A stretch of 64,000 nt of DNA from Planctomycetota bacterium (GCA_030748635.1 JASMLP010000004.1:1-64000), one strand, 5' to 3'. Shown: positions 42,473 through 51,991, numbered from the stretch's first letter. Notes: generated from the sequence alone by a model not told the origin. Translations and numbers: made by a program.

Positions 42473-42505
42473 ATATTCAGAAACGTACCAACGCTCTGAA
42501 TATGA
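42473..42505 (-). promoter_or_regulatory. rpsO-pnp intercistronic hairpin (possible RNA processing/autoregulation site)
   Basis: Perfect 10-bp inverted repeat CATATTCAGA...TCTGAATATG directly after rpsO stop; no U-run. Confidence 0.6.
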
Positions 42506-42510
42506 AATAA

Positions 42511-42780
42511 TTATTTACGCAACCCGAGAGAAGCGATCAAATCGCGATAGCGCTGAAAGCTTCGGCTCTTCAGGTAACGCAGTAGTCGACTACGCTGACC
42601 CACGAGCATCATCAGCCCGCGGCGAGTTGCGTGGTCCTTGCGATGGGTTTTCAGATGCTCGATGAGGTGACGAATCCGATCCGTCAACAGAGCGACCTGA
42701 ACTTCCGGGCTCCCCGTATCGAGGTCATTGCGCCGATACTTTTCGACGGTGGCCCGGGTCTTCTCCTTGGTTGCCGACAT
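42511..42780 (-). CDS. rpsO: 30S ribosomal protein S15
   Basis: [71 protein letters not shown]. Confidence 0.96.
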   Translation of the reverse strand: MSATKEKTRATVEKYRRNDLDTGSPEVQVALLTDRIRHLIEHLKTHRKDHATRRGLMMLVGQRSRLLRYLKSRSFQRYRDLIASLGLRK

Positions 42781-42981
42781 TTTTCTTACAAAACACCTTA
42801 TTGTGTAACACTTTGCGTTGCAGCCCCCCACAATAGGGAACCCCACAACACTTCGAGTCCACCATGGACTCCTTCTCTTTTCAATTCTGGAAAGGCGACA
42901 ATGTAACGACCCGCTCAGGACTTGTAAACCTCGAAATTCCAGAATGTTTCGAAGCTCTTTCTGCCAGGAATCGACCCGGAA

Positions 42982-43398
42982 TCAGGTTCGACCGACCTCG
43001 AGCCAGTCCTGCAAAAGAACCTGAGCTGCAATCCGGTCTCGATGCTTTTTCCGATCAGGGCCGCGTATCCCGACTTCATCCAGTATCCGATCAGCTTCCA
43101 CACTGGTCAGCCGTTCATCGAATAATTCCACTGGGATCTGAGGCATGTGCCCTTCCAGTCGTTCCGCAAAATGCCGAACGGTCAAGGCTTGCGGCCCCTC
43201 GGAGCCGTCCATGTTGATCGGGAGCCCCACCACGATGCGCTCCACATCCCGCTCAGTCACCAGTTCCTGAATATCTCGCAACAGTTTTTCCTGATCCTTC
43301 CCATCCATCGTTCCGACCCCCTGGGCTGTGATCCCCAGCCAATCGGTAATCGCAACTCCCACCCGACGACTCCCGTGATCCAAGCCCAAGACTCTCAT
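42982..43398 (-). CDS. ruvX: Holliday junction resolvase-like YqgF/RuvX
   Basis: MRVLGLDHGSRRVGVAITDWLGITAQG, IVVGLPINMDGSEGPQA, LFDERLTSVEADRIL. Confidence 0.92.
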   Translation of the reverse strand: MRVLGLDHGSRRVGVAITDWLGITAQGVGTMDGKDQEKLLRDIQELVTERDVERIVVGLPINMDGSEGPQALTVRHFAERLEGHMPQIPVELFDERLTSVEADRILDEVGIRGPDRKKHRDRIAAQVLLQDWLEVGRT

Positions 43399-44489
43399 GT
43401 CCGATCCTCGCCACCCTGCTCCCGAAGCGCCTCGACCAGACGTTTCACCTCTTCGGCCCGATCACGAGAGCAAACCAGAGTGACATCCGCGGTTCGTACG
43501 ATCACTAAATCGCGAACGCCCAGAGTCGCCACCAGATGGTCCCCTTCGGAAAAAACGACCGACTCCTCGGTATCGATCCCGAGGTGTTCCCCCACAACAA
43601 CATTCCCACAATCATCTGCAGCCCGATGACGGGGCAATGCGGCCCAACTCCCCACGTCATCCCAATCAAAGGAGACCGGCAGAACAACCACCGAACTCGC
43701 TTTCTCCATCACACCGTAGTCGATCGAAGTCTTGGGCAAGGATTCGTAATCCCGCTTTTGTTTTTCTAGGGACGCGCCCGCTTCCGCAAGACCCTCGAGA
43801 CATTTTCCGGTTTCAGGCCACTGTCGACCGAATTCCGAAAGCAAATCCTCTACACGCCAGAGAAACATACCGCTATTCCAGTAACAACGCCCCCCCTCTA
43901 CGTATTCGCGAGCTTTTTCCAGCGAGGGTTTTTCAATAAACCGATCCACCGAAAAAATTCCTTGGGCATCGGACCCCTCGAGAGCAGATTCCCGTTGAAT
44001 GTATCCGTACCCCGTATGGGGAGAGTCTGGCAAGATCCCGAAGGTCAGTAGCCCCCCGGTCCGATCAATGTACCGATCGGCCCGCCTCACCGCCTCCTGA
44101 AACGCCTCCGGAGGAGAAATGGCATGATCGGCCGGAAGGACGAGTGTTCGAGCCTTCGGATCGACCGATCGGACACGCAGAGCACTCCAAACTATCGCCG
44201 GCGCGGTATCCCGGGCGACCGGTTCGACGAGGACCTGTTCTTCAGGTAGTTCGAGATTGAGCTTGCGAACCTGATTGGCCCCGATCGAGTCGGTAACGAT
44301 CCAGCGCCTCTGGGGGGGAATCAGTTCACCAAGACGGTCGAGGGTGCGCTCGACCATCGTGGCTCCCCCGAGAATGGGCAGAAACTGCTTCGCACGCTCT
44401 CTCCTGGAAGCTGGCCAGAAACGGGTACCAGCCCCTCCAGCGAGAATCACCGCGTGGAGAGATCGTGTTTCGGATTCAGAATTCGACAT
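43395..44489 (-). CDS. manC: Mannose-1-phosphate guanylyltransferase
   Basis: HAVILAGGAGTRFWPASRRERAKQFLPI, VLPADHAI, FIEKPSLEKA, NSGMFLWR. Confidence 0.93.
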   Translation of the reverse strand: MSNSESETRSLHAVILAGGAGTRFWPASRRERAKQFLPILGGATMVERTLDRLGELIPPQRRWIVTDSIGANQVRKLNLELPEEQVLVEPVARDTAPAIVWSALRVRSVDPKARTLVLPADHAISPPEAFQEAVRRADRYIDRTGGLLTFGILPDSPHTGYGYIQRESALEGSDAQGIFSVDRFIEKPSLEKAREYVEGGRCYWNSGMFLWRVEDLLSEFGRQWPETGKCLEGLAEAGASLEKQKRDYESLPKTSIDYGVMEKASSVVVLPVSFDWDDVGSWAALPRHRAADDCGNVVVGEHLGIDTEESVVFSEGDHLVATLGVRDLVIVRTADVTLVCSRDRAEEVKRLVEALREQGGEDRT

Positions 44490-44572
44490 CGCTCGCGTAT
44501 TCTACACGAGGGACTCCTGGAACTCCGTCTGTCTTGACAGAAACCGTTTACAAAAGAGAATCAAGATCAGCC

Positions 44573-45019
44573 ATGCTCCTTCTCCCCTCCGAAATCATTT
44601 CCCGACATCAGATCGCGTCACTGCTAGCTCTCGCCGCAATCATCGCCATCTTTTTGCCCGGTTTCGAGCGGGCCAAAATCGCCAATGGCGAACTTGACGC
44701 GGTCAGAATTCTCGAATCGATCTCGGTCCGCAAACTCGCCGAGCACGCCGAGCACTGGCAAACGGACACCTATAATTTCCGTTTTCGAAAGACAACAGGT
44801 GATTCCCGGTGGCAAGCGATCGCCTGGCCTCGCTTTCCCGGAAAAAGTGGACTCCGAGCTTTTTTCGTGATTTCCGGTGGTGTGATTCACTACCGACTCG
44901 ATCCAGAGACGACCCCACCCGACCAATATCTCCTTCCTCTCCTCACCCCCTCCTCGTCGCTTTCCTCGGCCGGATGGACCTCACTGGGAAGCCGCCTGCC
45001 TTCCCAACGCCCCCAGTGA
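44573..45019 (+). CDS. Pseudopilin-like protein lacking canonical prepilin peptidase site (putative)
   Basis: HQIASLLALAAIIAIFLPGFERAKIANGELDAVRILESI collinear with type IV prepilin helix; WQAIAWPRFPGKSGLRAFFVISGGVIHYRLDPET resembles C-terminal domain of planctomycete-style pseudopilins. Confidence 0.5.
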   Translation: MLLLPSEIISRHQIASLLALAAIIAIFLPGFERAKIANGELDAVRILESISVRKLAEHAEHWQTDTYNFRFRKTTGDSRWQAIAWPRFPGKSGLRAFFVISGGVIHYRLDPETTPPDQYLLPLLTPSSSLSSAGWTSLGSRLPSQRPQ

Positions 45020-46155
45020 CTCACCGCCCCCTCTACCTCCTGGAATACCCCACCTTCTCAGGCGGAGAACGCTCACTTCTGGAGATCGCCAAAAAGACCC
45101 CTGGCGGGACGCTCTTGGCGCCGCCCGGACCGGCCGCCGAAGCCTATTCGAAAGCAGGTCTCGAAGTCGTACCCTTTCGCATCGAACGAGGGGCAGAGGG
45201 TTCCCGAAAAACAGTCGAGTCTCTGCAAGCCCTCGCCTCTTCTCACCGATCCACACTGATCCATACCAACACTCTCATGACCGCCGATATCGCGGCGGAT
45301 TTCGGCCAGAAGACAGGGCTGCCAACCGTCGCTCATATTCGCGATATCATGAATATCTCCGCTCGACGAATAGAAAAAATTTCGAAGGTGAACCGCTTGA
45401 TCGCGGTGAGTCGAGCTGTGGCTGAATTTCTGGTGCGACAAGGAGTCCCCACTCCCCCCATCCGCCAGATTTATAACGGCATCGATCTCGAAACCGTACA
45501 CCCCCAACAGATCCCCACCGACCGTTTCGAACTCCCCTCTCTCTCCCCGCGAGAATCGGATTTTCGAACCGTTTCCATCCTGGGCCAGATTTCCCTGCGT
45601 AAGGGCACTGACATCTTCCTCGAAGCGGCCGCGCGTTGCGCTCGAAAATGTCCGCAAACTCGGTTTCTGATCGTCGGCGCACGCTTTTCCGTCAAACAAG
45701 AAGCCAGGGATCTTGAACAGTCGATTCGATCGCGCGCTCATCAAGATCCCGATCTCAAAGGACGGGTTCATTTTTCCGGATGGATCGAGGATCCCCTGCC
45801 GGTCATCGCGCAAAGTGATATCGTGGTATCGTGCGCTCGCGAAGAACCCTTGTCTCGGGTTCTCCTCGAAGCAACCGCCCTGGCTCGCCCCATCGTAGCC
45901 ACCCAGGTGGGGGGAACGCCCGAAATCGTCAACCACGGATTGAACGGGCTCCTGGTCCCCCCCGACGACCCCGAAGCTCTCGCTCGAAGCCTTGAAGACC
46001 TCCTTCAGAACCCTTCCACTCGTCGGTCCATGGGAATCGCCTCCCGCGAAATTGCGAAGAGGCAATTTGACACCCGAACGACGACTCCTGAGGTCCTCAA
46101 TCTCCATGCCGAGTTGACAGGGGAAGACCTCTCTGCCCAAATAGGGATTCCATGA
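44974..46155 (+). CDS. Glycosyltransferase family 4 (GT-B)
   Basis: VSILGQISLRKGTDIFLEAAARC, FSGWIEDPLPVIAQSDIVVSCAREEPLSRVLLEATALARPIVATQVGGTPEIV. Confidence 0.9.
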   Translation: MDLTGKPPAFPTPPVTHRPLYLLEYPTFSGGERSLLEIAKKTPGGTLLAPPGPAAEAYSKAGLEVVPFRIERGAEGSRKTVESLQALASSHRSTLIHTNTLMTADIAADFGQKTGLPTVAHIRDIMNISARRIEKISKVNRLIAVSRAVAEFLVRQGVPTPPIRQIYNGIDLETVHPQQIPTDRFELPSLSPRESDFRTVSILGQISLRKGTDIFLEAAARCARKCPQTRFLIVGARFSVKQEARDLEQSIRSRAHQDPDLKGRVHFSGWIEDPLPVIAQSDIVVSCAREEPLSRVLLEATALARPIVATQVGGTPEIVNHGLNGLLVPPDDPEALARSLEDLLQNPSTRRSMGIASREIAKRQFDTRTTTPEVLNLHAELTGEDLSAQIGIP

Positions 46156-46859
46156 ACGCTTTACCCCTTCATAGAACAGCTTTCACCCTGATCGAATTCC
46201 TGATCGTTTTCGCAGTGATCAGCCTCCTGGCCGCTCTGGCCGTTCCAAGTCTAGTTCGGGCGCAGCGCATGGCCAATGAGTCGGCAACCCAAAGTCTTCT
46301 TCACGAACTGGTACAGGCCCAGGAATCTTTCCGGGTTGCTGTCGTGGTCGACCAGGATGAAGACGGTATCGGTGAATACGGTTTCCTTCCCGAACTGACC
46401 GGCCTGGTCTCCGGGCGAACCGACGGAGCATTTGACGGACCGCGACCCGATCCTCCCTTTTTGCCCCAACCCCTTGGAGTGACCGATGCCTGGGGACACT
46501 CCAGTCGCGGTGGTTTCAAGCTCATGGTCTACCTTCCCACTCCAGAAAAACCGCTTGCCTATAGTCCACAACTTCGCGGCGGAAATCGAAACCACGCCGA
46601 GCTTCAAGAGCAATTCTGGGTTGCTTACGCCTGGCCTGCCGCCACTGAACCAGACGGGCTCCGCCGCTTCGCCGTAGGACCTCGGGGCCACATCTACACC
46701 CTCACGCCCGGACCCGAAGGCTGGAACCCGAAGGAACCTCCGCAAGCGAACTCCTGCCCACCCGCATTCAGAAAACGTCCTCCGAAACAAAACCCACCCC
46801 CCGATCCGACCGACGAAAACCTGAATAACTTTACCGGTGGATGGACACTCGAAAAATAG
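46152..46859 (+). CDS. Type IV pilin/type II secretion pseudopilin-like protein
   Basis: RTAFTLIEFLIVFAVISLLAALAVPSLVRAQRMANE; C-terminal FWVAYAWPAATEPDGLRRFAVGPRGHIYTL. Confidence 0.85.
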   Translation: MNALPLHRTAFTLIEFLIVFAVISLLAALAVPSLVRAQRMANESATQSLLHELVQAQESFRVAVVVDQDEDGIGEYGFLPELTGLVSGRTDGAFDGPRPDPPFLPQPLGVTDAWGHSSRGGFKLMVYLPTPEKPLAYSPQLRGGNRNHAELQEQFWVAYAWPAATEPDGLRRFAVGPRGHIYTLTPGPEGWNPKEPPQANSCPPAFRKRPPKQNPPPDPTDENLNNFTGGWTLEK

Positions 46860-46868
46860 CTCTGACCG

Positions 46869-48605
46869 TTACGGTTTTCCCCTACGTCCTCTTCTCACCA
46901 GATCTAGACCCCACTCTGCGATCAGAAAAAACACCGCCAGAGCGATACAGAGAGGGCGCAGATCAAACTCGAAGTCCACCCCGATGTGACTTGGACTCTC
47001 TACCGGGAGTCCGGTCGTGACCTCCCCACCCGGGTCGAGCCTGATCTCTTCTGGCGACCTGGCCTGTACCGCCCGGTCCGGATTCATTGTGGCCACCTGC
47101 TCGAGCAACCCTTCCAGAAGCAGAGGAAACGCCGCCAGCGCGGCCAGATTGCTCTGGGAAAGCGAAAAAGCCAGATACACCCGAAGACTCTCCGGCCCCT
47201 TCTCGGCCAGCACCAAAGGATGTCCCCCCTGAGTAGAAACAATCGGATTCATGCCTGGCCAAGAGGTCAAATTCACGTGCTGGCGCACGATCAGATCGTG
47301 GAGATTGGCCCAACCGGACCAAAGCGGTTCCTGCTGGACCCGAACCGAACGTCGAGGTGACGTTACAAGTTCCTTTTCGACTCCCAGGCGCTGACAGAGA
47401 AGATCCGGGTCGAGACACAGGGTCACCCCTTTCTCCCGCACCCCCAAGGTTCCGCCTTCCTGAACAACCACCAAGCACCGCTTCTGGCGAGACAACGACG
47501 GCGGTGAGTCGCTTTCCAGACGAACGGACTCCTTGCGATCCACCCGGTCCCCCAGTGCAAACAGCGCCGCGTCCAGCGCCGATGCTTTCCCCTGGGGCCC
47601 CCCGACCACAACAACCGGAATCGGAAGGGGCGCTGGAATCTTCACCTGAAATCGATTGTCGGCGCTCAGAGCGTCTTCCGGATCGAGAACGATCTCCAGC
47701 GCCCCTTCTCCAAGATCGTCCATTTTCACCCGGTGCCGGATCACTTCGGATCCCGGCACGAGATTCAAGGTTTCCTGGTAATGGATTTTTCGACCCTCGC
47801 GAACCACGATCGTTTTCTCGCGAGCGCGTCCACCATCACAGACGAGGTCCAGAACAAGAACTCCTCCAGGTCCTCGGATATTGCGAACCGAACGAACCGT
47901 CAAGATCCCGTCGTTGGGAACCGGTTGTCCGAGTTGCTCCCATTCCACCCATTCGAGTCCCGAACCCGCTGGATTCGGAGAGGCGACACGATCGGACAGA
48001 ACAACCACGCGAGTCGGTGTTCGACCCGCCATTTTCTGTACCCATCGAGCCACATCCAGTGGATCCTCACCAGGAAGACCGGACACCGTGATGTCCATCA
48101 GGCCGGACCTCACCTCCCGGGCCGTCTCTCCTTCACGAAATCGTACCCGCATTTCCGGAGACGTGGTCACCACCGTCACGGTTCGTCCCTCTCTCGCCCA
48201 TCGGGCCCAGTCTCGAGCTCGCTTCAGAGCCCGGTCCAGACGACGACTTCCCGACGGATCTTCTCTCGCACCCATCGAAGGGCTGTTATCGATCACCAGA
48301 ACAAGCCGACTCGGAGTTTGCTCCCCGCTCTTCTCCGCCCCTCCCCATCGGGGTCCGCTCCAGGCAGCCAAAAAACAGACTACAACAAGAATCTGCAGCA
48401 GAAGAGACAACCAGCCGGACAGCCGCGATCCCAGCCGAATTCGCCTCGAATGGGATTCCTCTTTCCAGAGAAACAGACTCGAAACCTGAACTCGGAGGGT
48501 TTTGCGACGATACAGCGCGAAAACAAACAACGGAAGAACGAGTACGATCCAGATCCACGCACCCGGCTGTTCGAACGTCACCGTGCAAAACACCCAGGAC
48601 CTCAC
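46869..48605 (-). CDS. BatA-type membrane protein with vWA domain
   Basis: FEQPGAWIWIVLVLPLFVFALYRRKTLRVQVSSLFLW N-terminus, VLVIDNSPSMGAREDPSG MIDAS, C-terminal TM. Confidence 0.8.
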   Translation of the reverse strand: MRSWVFCTVTFEQPGAWIWIVLVLPLFVFALYRRKTLRVQVSSLFLWKEESHSRRIRLGSRLSGWLSLLLQILVVVCFLAAWSGPRWGGAEKSGEQTPSRLVLVIDNSPSMGAREDPSGSRRLDRALKRARDWARWAREGRTVTVVTTSPEMRVRFREGETAREVRSGLMDITVSGLPGEDPLDVARWVQKMAGRTPTRVVVLSDRVASPNPAGSGLEWVEWEQLGQPVPNDGILTVRSVRNIRGPGGVLVLDLVCDGGRAREKTIVVREGRKIHYQETLNLVPGSEVIRHRVKMDDLGEGALEIVLDPEDALSADNRFQVKIPAPLPIPVVVVGGPQGKASALDAALFALGDRVDRKESVRLESDSPPSLSRQKRCLVVVQEGGTLGVREKGVTLCLDPDLLCQRLGVEKELVTSPRRSVRVQQEPLWSGWANLHDLIVRQHVNLTSWPGMNPIVSTQGGHPLVLAEKGPESLRVYLAFSLSQSNLAALAAFPLLLEGLLEQVATMNPDRAVQARSPEEIRLDPGGEVTTGLPVESPSHIGVDFEFDLRPLCIALAVFFLIAEWGLDLVRRGRRGKP

Positions 48606-49540
48606 CGAAACAAGCGGCCATCGCGCAGAAGAGAAAGTACAGCCTCCTCCATCGGCTCATCCGTTTGTAGCAACACATGAGCGATCCCACGCTTCAATGC
48701 GGCTCCCCGAATGGCATCGAGGTGTTTTTGAAAGCGTTGTCGATAGGTTTTCCGAACCGTCTCATCCACCTCCAGCACCAGAGGCTCCCCCGTCTCCGAA
48801 TCGACCAGTTCGATTCGGCCAGAAAGCGGAGGATTCACCTCTTCAGGTGCCGCCAGATGAATCACGTGAGTCCGAACAGAATGACGTGCGGCCAGCGTAA
48901 AGAGAGAATCAAAATCTGCGGGAGGCCGAAGTAAATCGGAGAGCAGAACCGTTACCGGCCGGGTCGAACGCATCTCCCGTCGACGAAAGAATTCTCGCAA
49001 ACCTAGCATCTCCCGATCTCCGCCTCCCGCCTCCACTCCGTCGAGTTGATCTATCAACTCCATCAACCGAGACCTTCCCCGGAAACTGATACGTTCCGGC
49101 GCCCGATCCCGATCGCTGACAAGCAAAGTCACTCCGTCTCCTCTCCAAAGAACCAGCGCCCCCAGCGCCGCTCCGATATCGAGTGCCAACTCCAATTTAC
49201 TGGGTTGTCCGTCTCTTCGGACCCCCATCGAAGCGCTTCGGTCGATCACCAGAACCAGATGCATCGACTCCTCTGCGGCAAATTCCTTCACCTGCATTTC
49301 GCCCAGACGCCCGTACACACTCCAATCCACATAACGAAGATCGTCTCCGGCTACGTAACGACGATGGTCGACGAATTCCTGTCCCATCCCTCGACGATCT
49401 CCGGGGGCACTCCCACCTTCCTGAGCTCCTCCCAGACGGTGCATCGAAAGATTCAACCTTTTGAGTCGAGAAAGAAATTCCGGGGTTCTTCGACGGGGTG
49501 AAGTCACGACCGGACCTCCCCCCAAACAACCTCGCTCCAA
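48602..49540 (-). CDS. DUF58 domain protein
   Basis: RRGMGQEFVDHRRYVAGDDLRYVDWSVYGRLGEMQVKEFAAEESMHLVLVIDRSASMG. Confidence 0.88.
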   Translation of the reverse strand: MERGCLGGGPVVTSPRRRTPEFLSRLKRLNLSMHRLGGAQEGGSAPGDRRGMGQEFVDHRRYVAGDDLRYVDWSVYGRLGEMQVKEFAAEESMHLVLVIDRSASMGVRRDGQPSKLELALDIGAALGALVLWRGDGVTLLVSDRDRAPERISFRGRSRLMELIDQLDGVEAGGGDREMLGLREFFRRREMRSTRPVTVLLSDLLRPPADFDSLFTLAARHSVRTHVIHLAAPEEVNPPLSGRIELVDSETGEPLVLEVDETVRKTYRQRFQKHLDAIRGAALKRGIAHVLLQTDEPMEEAVLSLLRDGRLFR

Positions 49541-49567
49541 AAGACATCTCTTCCGCGTCCCACAATA

Positions 49568-50170
49568 TCAATCTCCGGCCAACCAAAAACTCATCAATAC
49601 ATGAATCAGGTAAGCCAGCCCCAGAGCTCCCAAGAGGACCAGTCCGTGAATCACCCACTGGTCCACGACCCCCCGCTGTCCAAGCTCTTCCCGCAAAAAC
49701 CCTCCTCTCGATTCATCTCTCTTGAAGGAATCCCCTTGCAACTCGGACCATCCGGGACTGACAGGAGATGGCTTCGGAGACTTCTTCACAGGGGGAGATG
49801 CGGGTAAGGGATCCGGAGGTCGAGGGGCTGGGGCCTCCTTCGTTTCTTCCACCTTGACTGAAGGAGACAAATCCCCGGAGTCCTCCTGAAAGCGGAGTGA
49901 GGTCTCCCCCACCCGGAGTTCATCCCCGTCGCACAATCGTTGCCGATGAGCCAGTCGAGTACCGTTGACGAACGTACCGCTGGTACTTCCCAGATCTTCC
50001 ACATGGACCCCCGAGCGGTCCACGAGCAGACGCAGATGAGTACGCGAAATACTTTCCTGACGAAGGACGAGATGATTACCCTCTGAAGCGCGTCCTATAC
50101 GGATCTCACTCCTTTCAAGAGCAATCTTTTTGCCGTTATAGCGACCTCCGAGAATCACCAGATGGGGCAC
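49568..50170 (-). CDS. FHA domain protein with C-terminal TM anchor
   Basis: IRIGRASEGNHLVLRQESISRTHLRLLVDRSGVHVEDLGSTSGTFVNGTRL; TM LVLLGALGLAYLIHVLMSFWLAG. Confidence 0.9.
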   Translation of the reverse strand: MPHLVILGGRYNGKKIALERSEIRIGRASEGNHLVLRQESISRTHLRLLVDRSGVHVEDLGSTSGTFVNGTRLAHRQRLCDGDELRVGETSLRFQEDSGDLSPSVKVEETKEAPAPRPPDPLPASPPVKKSPKPSPVSPGWSELQGDSFKRDESRGGFLREELGQRGVVDQWVIHGLVLLGALGLAYLIHVLMSFWLAGD

Positions 50171-50232
50171 AGCGACCCTCCCTGTCGAGAGATTCGAATA
50201 CGGTCACTCGAACCTGTTCTGCATTGGAACAT

Positions 50233-51003
50233 CTACTCCTTGCTCTGCGCAGCCTTCTTCAAAGTAGAGCCCTTCTTCTTCTTCTCTCCATCTCGTTTAT
50301 TCTTGCGGGGAGCCGCTTTTTTCTCTGGGCTTCGCGAATCGTTAGACTCCCGGTCGAGCCGGAGTTCCGCGCGCCGCAATCTTATTTCAATCAAGCCTTT
50401 CTTCCGATCGATCTCGTGAGCTTTCATTTCATGCTCGATCCGTAGCATTTCGAGATGTCGCATTTTCATTTCGATCTCGATCCGGTTCGCCTCGATCTGA
50501 AGTCTTTTGGATTCGAGTTCGAGAAACTCTTTCCTCAACATCAAGACAGCCATTCGCATCTCATCGCTGGGTTTCTTCGGATTTGGAACCTTTTTGGGGG
50601 ATGGTTGTCGGTTTTTCTGGGGAAGATCTCGGAGCCCTCCCTTCCTGGGAGAAGGATTTTCGAGTTGCCGCCCCAAACTGCGAACCATCTTCAGTACCCG
50701 CTCGGGGATTTCGATTTTCTCGGCCCCCTTCGACTTTTTCATCACCCCTTCGAGTATCGCGACCACCTTGCGAAGAATTACGATTCGTCCGTGGCCACGA
50801 TCGATCACCTCCTGCTCCTGAGGACTGAGCGCGCGACCGACAATCTGCAACCGATTGACCCGTTGCTGGAGCCGATCGATCTCCTGCTTGGTGTTTTCTA
50901 TCTTGGTTGCCAGATCCTCACGGGGCACAACCTCTTGGGCCAAAAGACCCGAGGAAAAACACAAGAGAGAAAGAACAAGTGTATGAACGATGAGTCGGCG
51001 CAT
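50233..51003 (-). CDS. Secreted coiled-coil protein, hypothetical
   Basis: Signal peptide MRRLIVHTLVLSLLCFSSGLLAQ; long charged heptad-like helix. Confidence 0.65.
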   Translation of the reverse strand: MRRLIVHTLVLSLLCFSSGLLAQEVVPREDLATKIENTKQEIDRLQQRVNRLQIVGRALSPQEQEVIDRGHGRIVILRKVVAILEGVMKKSKGAEKIEIPERVLKMVRSLGRQLENPSPRKGGLRDLPQKNRQPSPKKVPNPKKPSDEMRMAVLMLRKEFLELESKRLQIEANRIEIEMKMRHLEMLRIEHEMKAHEIDRKKGLIEIRLRRAELRLDRESNDSRSPEKKAAPRKNKRDGEKKKKGSTLKKAAQSKE

Positions 51004-51119
51004 ATCTGCGGCTCCTTGAAATACTCGACCGGCCCACAGGCAAAGCGACGCCGGTCCACAAAAAATGGGGAGACCACGATTGTAGTACACACCAAGCCGC
51101 TTCTGCCAGTCCAGTCCGG

Positions 51120-51653
51120 TCAGGACGGCTCCCAATCCGAGCGAACATGGCGCTCAAGCAGAAAGAAACTGACCGGCACCCGAACCGCTGGCAACTGCAG
51201 GTAAGCCTTACCCAGCAGCAGATCGGGCTCGATCTGAACCAGAAAATCTCTCAATTTTCGGGAAGGATCCAGAATAAAGTTGCGAGAGCTAGCACCATAA
51301 TCCAGAAGAAGAGAATCCGGATGGGGCCGTCCACTCTCCGGCTTGCACTCACTGACCAGGTAAAAACCAAATCTTTTGGGGTGATCAACACTCGGCTTCG
51401 GAACCCACTCCTCCTCGAAGGCGTTCTGACGAATCGGTATGTTGTACCCCTCCACCCCGGATTCACCCCGGAAAAACCCCTTCATGAATTTCGAAATTCC
51501 GATGAGTCGGCAGAACCAGGGAGGATTCCACCCACGAAACGTCCAGCCGACCACCGAATCCATCTCCGGCGCGCGGGACTCCTGAAACAGAGTTTCAAGA
51601 TCCTGGGTCGGGGCTCGGCAAAGCCGGGTAAATCGTTGATCGGTTTCACTCAC
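51120..51653 (-). CDS. Conserved hypothetical protein
   Basis: VVGWTFRGWNPPWFCRLIGISKFMKGFFRGESGVEGYNIPIRQN...RFGFYLVSE...LLLDYG...LDPSRKLRDFLVQIEPDLLLGKAYLQL; ORF upstream of 51653 would read through a tRNA, so GTG at 51653 or ATG at 51563. Confidence 0.6.
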   Translation of the reverse strand: MSETDQRFTRLCRAPTQDLETLFQESRAPEMDSVVGWTFRGWNPPWFCRLIGISKFMKGFFRGESGVEGYNIPIRQNAFEEEWVPKPSVDHPKRFGFYLVSECKPESGRPHPDSLLLDYGASSRNFILDPSRKLRDFLVQIEPDLLLGKAYLQLPAVRVPVSFFLLERHVRSDWEPS

Positions 51654-51703
51654 GAATTGTTCTTTTCCCAAAATCGGATGCTGACCCTGGACAGGACAAG
51701 AGT

Positions 51704-51791
51704 TGGCGGAGGGGACAGGAATCGAACCTGCATATCCCGAAGGACCCTGGTTTTCAAGACCAGTGCACTCACCATACTGTGCGACCCCTCC
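51704..51791 (-). tRNA. tRNA-Ser (anticodon UGA), CCA encoded
   Basis: Minus strand GGAGGGG...CTGGT CTTGAAA ACCAG...GCAGG TTCGATT CCTGT CCCCTCC G CCA, with class II variable arm. Confidence 0.93.
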
Positions 51792-51991
51792 AACTACAGA
51801 CGAGGTTGGAATAAACCCACTCCTCGGGCGCCAAGAATACGACCGAATTCCCTCCAATGTCAACGAAGACCAAACGAGCAAACCGGTTCAAAGGCTGTTT
51901 TCCCACTCTTCTTGTTGACAGCGGAGCCCAGGTCACCAGAATGCGCGGATTCCCAGTCGACACTCCGTCGCCCCAAACCAAGGATATTCCG

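Noticed and set aside
41381-42499. 372-aa plus-strand ORF antisense to pnp
   Set aside because: Shadow of pnp; its LGTLLGALLGALLG segment is just the antisense reading of the KKSS repeat.
45073-46140. 355-aa minus-strand ORF antisense to the glycosyltransferase
   Set aside because: Shadow ORF of a well supported GT4 gene.
51654-51881. N-terminal extension of the conserved hypothetical ORF 51120..51881
   Set aside because: It reads through the tRNA-Ser gene on the same strand; the true start must be downstream (51653 GTG or 51563 ATG).
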